From Crocinitomicaceae bacterium (lineage in GTDB: Bacteria > Bacteroidota > Bacteroidia > Flavobacteriales_D > Crocinitomicaceae), in assembly GCA_016719925.1 (NCBI GenBank), contig JADJYC010000002.1:817298-881297 (forward strand): a stretch of DNA of 64,000 nucleotides, written 5' to 3'. This document shows positions 58,560 through 64,000 of this stretch, piece after piece; position 1 is the first letter of the stretch; each line of letters starts with the position of its first letter. Position numbers and translations under genes: made by a program. Below the pieces are notes generated by a model, which did no database searches, was not told the DNA's origin, and saw only the letters and a list, made by a program, of their open reading frames with translations.

Positions 58560-59818
58560 ATGGACGACGGCCCCCAGACCATTTTCATAATTATAGTTTG
58601 CCTTTTATTTTCTGCGTTCTTCTCAGGTGCTGAAATTGCATTTGTTTCCTCCAATAAATTAAAAATCGAACTGGACAGAAAACAAGGCTTTTTTTACGGC
58701 AAACTGCTAACCTTTTTTGTAAAAAACACTTCTTCCGTCATCTCTTCCTTATTGCTGGGAAATAATGTGGCACTGGTAATCTATGGTATTTTTATGGCCC
58801 GGATGCTTGATCCGGTTTTCAGAAAGTGACAGATGAGCCGGCTTTGGTTCTGATTTCTCAGACGGTGGTTTCAACAATCATTGTACTAATTACCGGCGAG
58901 TTTTTGCCTAAAGCTTTTTTCAGAATTAATCCAAACAGGAATCTCAAATTGGCAGCAATTCCGCTCCTGCTGATTTATATTGTTCTTTATGTCCCTACTA
59001 TTCTGACGATTGGATTGTCTCAGCTTTTTCTGAGAATTTTTGGAGTAAATACAACCCTCACCCAGCAAGCATTTACCCGGGTAGATCTTGATCATTATGT
59101 AAGAGATATCAATGAGCGGATGTCTTCAAAAAGTGAATTGGATAATGAAATTGAAATTTTAAAAAATGCTCTGGAATTTTCAAAAGTAAAAGCGCGTGAT
59201 TGTCTTATTCCAAGAACAGAAATTGAAGCTGTAGACGTGGAAGAAGATATTGAGTCTTTGAGAAAAAGATTTATTGATACCGGATATTCCAAAATTGTCA
59301 TTTATAAAGATTCAATTGACAATATTATTGGCTATGTACATGCGTTTGAATTATTTCATCGCCCCGCAAGTATAAAAGAAATATTATTGCCGGTGTTTAT
59401 TGTGCCGGAGTCAGTACTGGTGAAAGAATTACTCCCTCAGTTTACAAAAAACAAGAGGAGCATAGCGGTTGTGGTGGATGAGTTTGGAGGCACCTCAGGA
59501 ATGCTTACAATAGAAGACATTATTGAAGAGATTTTTGGTGAAATTAAAGATGAGCATGATACGGAAGAGGAAACAGAAAAAAAGATTGATGAGCGTACCT
59601 GGCTTTTTTCAGGAAGGAAAGAAATTGATTATCTGAATAAAAATTACAATCTGGATATTGAAATTGGAGATCAGTATGAAACCCTTGCCGGATACATCTT
59701 GCATAAACTGGAAGATATACCTGAAGAGGACACTTCCTATGAAACAGATCATCTTATTTTTACAATCAAAGAAGTTTCAGAAGCTAAAATTGAACTTGTT
59801 CAGGTTAGAGTGAAGTAG
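58560..59818 (+). CDS. CNNM/CorC-type hemolysin-like transporter, one frameshift
   Basis: A DUF21 membrane domain (FIIIVCLLFSAFFSGAEIAF, ISSLLLGNNVALVIYGIF) precedes two CBS domains (VKARDCLIPRTEIEAVDV, RSIAVVVDEFGGTSGMLTIE) and a CorC/HlyC C-terminal domain (YETLAGYILHKLEDIPEE). A lost T near 58820 breaks the frame; FQKVTDEPALVLIS is restored. Length near 420 residues. Proteins of this group are linked to magnesium export or, as GldE, to gliding; the neighbours do not tell which. Error likely. Confidence 0.82.
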
Positions 59819-60002
59819 TAGTCTGGGTTCTGAACTACCAACAGAAAAAACTTCAAAACGTGTAAAACACGAATTAATCATCTGGTTTTATGGCTAAAAA
59901 TTACGTTTGACTTCTGGATTTATGGAGGTCAAAATTGATTTTCAAGATTCCTAAAAAATTCAAATGCCGTCATATACGCTGAAAACACCGGAAAAAATTC
60001 CG

Positions 60003-60010
60003 TATATTTG
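60003..60010 (+). promoter_or_regulatory. -7 promoter element TATATTTG before the bactofilin/ATP synthase genes
   Basis: TATATTTG, 23 bases before the bactofilin ATG. The 184 bases before it, back to 59819, hold no gene I can name. Confidence 0.5.
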
Positions 60011-60033
60011 ACTTTCACCCAAAACGGAGCGTT

Positions 60034-60450
60034 ATGTTTAAAGGAGCGAGCAATAAAGCGGAAAATGTCAATTCACCAGATAAATTAAACCGTCTGGTAG
60101 AAGGCACTGTTGTTAAAGGAGACATTAAAACAGACAGTAATTTCAGACTGGACGGGGAATTAACCGGTACCATTAATACATTGGGTAAACTGGTTATTGG
60201 TCCTTCAGGTAAAATTCAGGGTGAAATAATTTGTGGTAACGCTGATATAGAAGGAGAAGTTGTTGGTAATATAAAAGTTGATGGAGTACTGATTCTTAAA
60301 TCGACTGCAAAATTCAGAGGTAATATCATCGCGCAGAAATTGGGCATTGAAAATGGTGCAGAATTCAATGGCAATTGCCACATGGGTAATGGTCAGCCAA
60401 AATTTGAAAACACTGCTCAGCCTGTTGCTGAAAACGAGTTGGTGTATTAA
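60034..60450 (+). CDS. bactofilin, polymer-forming cytoskeletal protein
   Basis: A 138-residue bactofilin (DUF583): RLVEGTVVKGDIKTDSNFRL, then repeats of the beta-helix kind (LDGELTGTINTLGKLVIGPS, GNADIEGEVVGNIKVDGVLI). Bactofilins polymerise on the inner face of the membrane and act in shape or envelope assembly. It is two bases ahead of atpZ, an order I recognise from related genomes. Frame intact. Confidence 0.9.
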   Translation: MFKGASNKAENVNSPDKLNRLVEGTVVKGDIKTDSNFRLDGELTGTINTLGKLVIGPSGKIQGEIICGNADIEGEVVGNIKVDGVLILKSTAKFRGNIIAQKLGIENGAEFNGNCHMGNGQPKFENTAQPVAENELVY

Positions 60451-60452
60451 TC

Positions 60453-60692
60453 ATGCCGGATAAACCCGTTAAATCAAAAAAGAAAATTTCAAATCCATTT
60501 CTTCGGTTCTCAGGTATTGCATTTCAAATGGGAATTTTAATTGCATTTGGTGCATGGGGAGGCAGTGAACTGGATAAAGCAGCGCATAATCAAAAACCGG
60601 TTTACGCCGTTATTTTTTCATTGCTGGCTATTGCAATTTCTCTTTATCTCATTATCAAAGAAGCAATCAGATTAGGAAATGACGATAAATAA
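60453..60692 (+). CDS. atpZ: AtpZ/AtpI family protein
   Basis: A 79-residue membrane protein with two helices: IAFQMGILIAFGAWGGSELD and VIFSLLAIAISLYLIIKEAI. These are AtpZ features, upstream of ATP synthase genes. AtpZ/AtpI proteins may help c-ring assembly or magnesium supply. Its stop overlaps the next gene start by 14 bases. Frame intact. Confidence 0.8.
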   Translation: MPDKPVKSKKKISNPFLRFSGIAFQMGILIAFGAWGGSELDKAAHNQKPVYAVIFSLLAIAISLYLIIKEAIRLGNDDK

Positions 60693-61089
60693 TTTTGGAA
60701 AATATGCCAGTATACTTCTTGGCATTGCAGGTTTGCTGTTAATGTCCGTGCATACTTTGATTGTTGAGTCGGATGTTTTTAGCATGTTATTCACTTTAGA
60801 TGTGCCTTATCTTCTGTCTTATGTTTTGATTTTTCCATTGAGTCTGGGTGGCATCCTTTTTACTTATTTCAGATTTGTAAGGGATAAATCCTCAGCGGGG
60901 AATAGTTTTTTTATTGTTGTATTCTTCAAAATATTTGGTTCAGCTATTTTTCTAATTCCGGGTTTAATATTTGACAAGGCTGAGATGAAAGAAATGGTTT
61001 ATCACTTTATGCCAGTCTTTTTCATTTTTTTGTTTGTCGAAACTTTGCTGTTGGTCAGACTTCTGAATCTTCCATTGGACGAAAAATGA
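60679..61089 (+). CDS. hypothetical four-helix membrane protein in the atp operon
   Basis: A 136-residue protein with four predicted helices (SILLGIAGLLLMSVHTLIV, YLLSYVLIFPLSLGGILF, FFIVVFFKIFGSAIFLIPG, MPVFFIFLFVETLLLVRLL). It overlaps atpZ and lies between atpZ and atpB, where an AtpI/subunit I-like protein is usual, so that role is a fair inference. Sequence similarity to a known family is not evident to me. Frame intact. Confidence 0.62.
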   Translation: MTINNFGKYASILLGIAGLLLMSVHTLIVESDVFSMLFTLDVPYLLSYVLIFPLSLGGILFTYFRFVRDKSSAGNSFFIVVFFKIFGSAIFLIPGLIFDKAEMKEMVYHFMPVFFIFLFVETLLLVRLLNLPLDEK

Positions 61090-61119
61090 AAAAATGATCA
61101 AAATCAATAGCATATTTCT

Positions 61120-61148
61120 TTTGGGTTAAGGTTTTATCCATAACTTTG
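61120..61148 (+). promoter_or_regulatory. promoter with -33 TTTG and -7 TAACTTTG before atpB
   Basis: TTTG at 61120-61123 and TAACTTTG at 61141-61148 are 17 bases apart, 45 bases before atpB. This suggests that the ATP synthase genes have an internal start besides any from the bactofilin promoter. Confidence 0.5.
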
Positions 61149-61192
61149 TGCCGAATTTTAAAAAACCGGTTTAAAAAAGACATCTGCTAGGT

Positions 61193-62300
61193 ATGCTTAA
61201 CTCCGTGAAATACAATTTTTTTGATTTTAACTTTTTTAATTTGTGCTAATCAATTTGCGATTTCTCAGCACGGAGCAGACGAACATCTGACCGAAACGAC
61301 GAATCAGGGGGGTCATACTGAAAACACAAAATTCAATGCCGCAGCCCATGCCATTCATCACGCAATGGATGCGCATGAATTTCACTTTACTGACAATTTT
61401 GTAATTCCGCTGCCAGTAATTTTATGGACCGATAAAGGGCTGGTAACGTTTATGTCTTCAGAGTTTCATCATGATGATGCTGGTAAGCACATTGTTGAAA
61501 AAGACGGGATGAAATTTGTTAAATTCCATGAAAAAATATATCAGCTCAATGAGGGAGAAAAGGGAGTTATTTTTGATGGACAGCATCATCCGCTGAATGC
61601 CTTTAAACCTTTGGACATCTCATTAACAAAGAATGTTGTTACAATGCTGCTTGTTGGTGCACTCATGTTATGGTTGTTTATTGCTTCAGCAAAACATTAC
61701 AAATCTGATAAACCAGCTGCTCCAAAAGGTATTGCGGCCTTTACTGAACCGCTAATCTTATTTGTCAGATCAATCGCTCAGGAAAACATACATGGCCATG
61801 ACAAATACAAAAAGTTTATGCCGTATCTTCTAACTGTTTTCTTTTTCATTCTGTTTGGAAATATTTTAGGATTAATTCCTTTTCTGGCAAATCCAAACAT
61901 GACAGGAAGCATTTCAGTGACTATTGTGCTGGCCGCTTTTACGTTTGTTGTACAAATGATTTATTCGAAAAAAGGATTCTGGAGTCACATATTCCTTCCT
62001 CCTGGAGTTCCTGTTGCACTCTATCCTATTTTAGTTCCCATTGAATTCGCAGGTATTTTCATCAAACCCGCAGCATTAATAATCCGTTTGTTTGCCAATA
62101 TTACAGCCGGGCATATTATTGTAGTTTCTTTAATAGCAATCATTTTTGTGAATGAAAACGCAGCTTGGGCTGGATTATCTGTTCCGATGACGCTATTTAT
62201 TTCAGTGCTGGAATTACTTGTGGCTTTTTTGCAGGCATATATTTTTACGATGTTATCAGCTTTGTTTATCGGTACTGCAGCCGAAGAAGCGCATCATTAA
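61193..62300 (+). CDS. atpB: ATP synthase F0 subunit a, one frameshift
   Basis: Forms the proton half-channels next to the c-ring. The start is ATG 61193 (LNSVKYNFF); a lost T in a T run then gives LILTFLICANQFAISQ, a signal peptide. A His-rich periplasmic stretch follows (AAAHAIHHAMDAHEFHFTDN). Membrane helices carry the subunit a signatures, including the conserved Arg in LIIRLFANITAGHIIVVSLI. The product is about 368 residues, longer than E. coli subunit a because of the N-terminal extension. Error likely. Confidence 0.92.
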
Positions 62301-62320
62301 TAGTGTAATTGTTTAATTAA

Positions 62321-62536
<216 letters not shown>

Positions 62537-62544
62537 AATTTTAA

Positions 62545-62581
62545 AAAAGCAGATGTCAGGGATTGCCTGATATCTGCTTTT
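62545..62581 (+). promoter_or_regulatory. strong intercistronic hairpin between atpE and atpF
   Basis: AAAAGCAGATGTCAGG (62545-62560) pairs with CCTGATATCTGCTTTT (62566-62581) with one G-U pair and a five-base loop: 16 pairs. It begins eight bases after atpE. It may stabilise the upstream mRNA, or act as a partial terminator, so that more subunit c is made than subunit b. The mechanism is inferred. Confidence 0.75.
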
Positions 62582-62615
62582 GCTTATTAATTATTGAACA
62601 AAAAAAACTCTAAGT

Positions 62616-63109
62616 ATGGATTTAATATCTCCTGCAATAGGACAAATGGTTTGGGCAAGCGTTGTGTTTCTCATTCTCCTTGTTTTGCTGGCAAAGTTTG
62701 CCTGGAAACCTATTCTGAAAGCTGTTGAAGAGCGTGAAAAAAGTATAGCAGAGTCTATATCAATGGCTGAAAGCACTAAAGCTGAAATGAAACAGCTTCA
62801 GCTCAAAATGAAACTTTACTTCGTGATGCGCGCATTGAGCGTGATAACATGATTAAAGAAGCGAGCGAAACTGGCAAAAAAATTATTCAGGAATCAAAAG
62901 AAGCGGCAAAAGTGCAATATGATAAAATTATTGCAGATGCGCAGGAAGTAATTAAATCTGAAAAGGCAGCTGCAATTTCTGAACTGAAATCTCAGGTTGC
63001 TGTGCTTTCAATTCAAATAGCTGAGCAGGTAATTAAAGGAGAATTGTCATCAAATGATAAACAAAAGGCACTGGCTGATAAACTAGCCGGCGAAATAAGT
63101 TTAAATTAA
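62616..63109 (+). CDS. atpF: ATP synthase F0 subunit b, one frameshift
   Basis: Peripheral stalk subunit: one N-terminal helix (AIGQMVWASVVFLILLVLLA) and a long polar helix (VEEREKSIAESISMAESTKA). A lost base near 62805 breaks the frame; AQNETLLRDARIERDNMI is restored, then KEASETGKKIIQESKEAAKV and ISELKSQVAVLSIQIAEQVI. About 165 residues, normal. Followed by atpH after four bases. Error likely. Confidence 0.92.
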
Positions 63110-63113
63110 TAAG

Positions 63114-63650
63114 ATGAAAGGTAACAAAGTAGCATCACGATACGCAAAAGCTTTGCTTGATCTGGCAGTTGAAAAGAACTCGCTCGATCAGGTAAATAAT
63201 GATATGTTGCATGTTGCGCAAGTCCTTGATGAATCAAAAGATCTCTCTGCCGTACTTGGAAGCCCGGTTATTTCTCCGGATAAAAAAGCAACAATTCTTG
63301 ATGCTGTTTTTGAAAAAAATATTTCACCCATGTCAATTGGATTTCTGAGATTGATTGTGAAAAAAACAAGAGCAGGAATTTTAACTGAAATTGCTGATAG
63401 TTTTATCAGTCATTATAAAAAGCACAATAATATTCTTGATGTCTATCTTACTTCTGCTGTTGCACTTGATAATTCAGTCAAGGAAAAAGTGTTGATTAAA
63501 GTAAAAGCCAAACATACTGGTCAGGTAAATCTTATTGAAAAAATCGATACTACCTTGATTGGTGGGTTTGTAGTAAGAATGGATGATGCCCAGTTGGATG
63601 CTTCCATTGCAAATCAACTGACTAATTTGAAAAATTTATTATTGAATTAA
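63114..63650 (+). CDS. atpH: ATP synthase F1 subunit delta
   Basis: A 178-residue delta/OSCP subunit joining stalk and F1. Features are VASRYAKALLDLAVEKNSLD near the start, a helical N-terminal domain, and the C-terminal IDTTLIGGFVVRMDDAQLDA. It starts four bases after atpF and ends 14 bases before atpA. Frame intact. Confidence 0.94.
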   Translation: MKGNKVASRYAKALLDLAVEKNSLDQVNNDMLHVAQVLDESKDLSAVLGSPVISPDKKATILDAVFEKNISPMSIGFLRLIVKKTRAGILTEIADSFISHYKKHNNILDVYLTSAVALDNSVKEKVLIKVKAKHTGQVNLIEKIDTTLIGGFVVRMDDAQLDASIANQLTNLKNLLLN

Positions 63651-63664
63651 ATACCTAATATAAA

Positions 63665-64000
63665 ATGGCAAGTATTAAACCGGCAGAAGTTTCTGCAATT
63701 TTAAGAGAGCAATTATCCGGATTTAAATCGGAGGCTGAACTGGAAGAAGTAGGTACAGTTCTTCAGGTGGGAGATGGTATTGCGCGTGTTTACGGTCTTT
63801 CAAGTGTACAATATGGAGAGATGGTTGAGTTCAAAACCGGACTTAGGGCAATTGCACTTAACCTGGAAGAAGACAACGTTGGGGTGGTATTATGGGTAAA
63901 TCTGATACCATTAAAGAAGGAGGACACAGTTAAACGTCTTGGTTTGATTGCATCTTTAAAAGTAGGTGAAGGAATTGTTGGTCGTGTGGTTGATACCATG
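63665..64000 (+). CDS. atpA: ATP synthase F1 subunit alpha, 3' end outside the window
   Basis: The start is ATG 63665 ([19 protein letters not shown]). The N-terminal beta domain reads [20 protein letters not shown] and [20 protein letters not shown]. In 63888-63925 the text reads VNLIPLKKE, while the expected [10 protein letters not shown] lies in another frame: two indels compensate here without a stop. Normal sequence then resumes ([19 protein letters not shown]). The gene runs off the window, so its catalytic part cannot be checked. Error likely. Confidence 0.93.
   Translation, partial: MASIKPAEVSAILREQLSGFKSEAELEEVGTVLQVGDGIARVYGLSSVQYGEMVEFKTGLRAIALNLEEDNVGVVLWVNLIPLKKEDTVKRLGLIASLKVGEGIVGRVVDTM

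Noticed and set aside
2555..58830. Programmed ribosomal frameshifting as the cause of the broken genes
   Set aside because: There are too many sites, in unrelated families, without slippery-site plus structure patterns, and many in essential genes not known to use it.

Overview
The window looks like a chromosomal segment from a Bacteroidota bacterium, most likely order Flavobacteriales. Four things point there: AT-rich DNA; TAnnTTTG-type -7 promoter elements before many genes, with little Shine-Dalgarno signal; type IX secretion (T9SS) features (a SprE/PorW-like lipoprotein, cargo with C-terminal sorting domains); and Bacteroidota-typical families (DUF3078, DUF4296, DUF4350, AtpZ, bactofilin, a MoxR/DUF58 operon). 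The placement is inference from gene content. Most of the window is core genome. I see no prophage, insertion sequence or CRISPR array.

Layout. 1-5.9 kb: Xaa-Pro aminopeptidase (cut by the window edge), an alpha/beta hydrolase, sprE/porW and a soluble SpoIIE-type phosphatase. 5.9-12.7 kb (minus): a SpoIIM, DUF4129, DUF4350, MoxR ATPase, DUF58 operon ending in two tiny membrane proteins. 12.8-15.2 kb: mscL, a DUF3078 protein and a secreted cysteine-rich protein that has a paralog at 50.2-51.0 kb. 15.2-15.7 kb (minus): tRNA-Asn and two possible structured RNAs. 15.9-25.3 kb: a lipoprotein plus LVIVD beta-propeller pair, trpS, plsC, gatC, the kynurenine genes kmo and kynU with an unknown lipoprotein gene between them, and hemL. 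25.4-30.2 kb: an exported WD40-caspase protein followed 3 bases later by a putative outer-membrane barrel. 30.2-44.5 kb: a UbiA-like protein, gcvP, a T9SS cargo protein, DUF4296, pyrC, a polyprenol-phosphate mannose synthase, a second LVIVD protein, an OmpA lipoprotein, a His-tailed FKBP and a membrane SpoIIE phosphatase. 44.5-57.1 kb: superoxide dismutase, an AsmA-like protein, a histidine kinase, methylmalonyl-CoA epimerase, an oligopeptide-type binding lipoprotein, hemW, msrC, an Ig-like lipoprotein and an FkbM-like methyltransferase. 57.2-64 kb: purD, a CNNM/CorC-type protein, bactofilin and the ATP synthase operon atpZ, unknown, atpB, atpE, atpF, atpH, atpA (cut by the window edge).

The main caution is sequence quality. 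More than twenty genes, including ones expected to be indispensable (purD, hemL, atpB, atpF, atpA), are broken by one-base indels, mostly missing bases in A or T runs, while conserved protein sequence continues in another frame. I read these as sequencing or assembly errors and give whole-gene coordinates. At least two genes also have compensated indels that scramble a short internal stretch without a stop. One gene (56275-57132) has an in-frame TAG instead.

The most interesting biology is the exported WD40-caspase/barrel pair, the secreted cysteine-rich paralogs, the possible small RNAs beside tRNA-Asn, the strong hairpin between atpE and atpF, and the two unknown small membrane proteins ending the MoxR operon.
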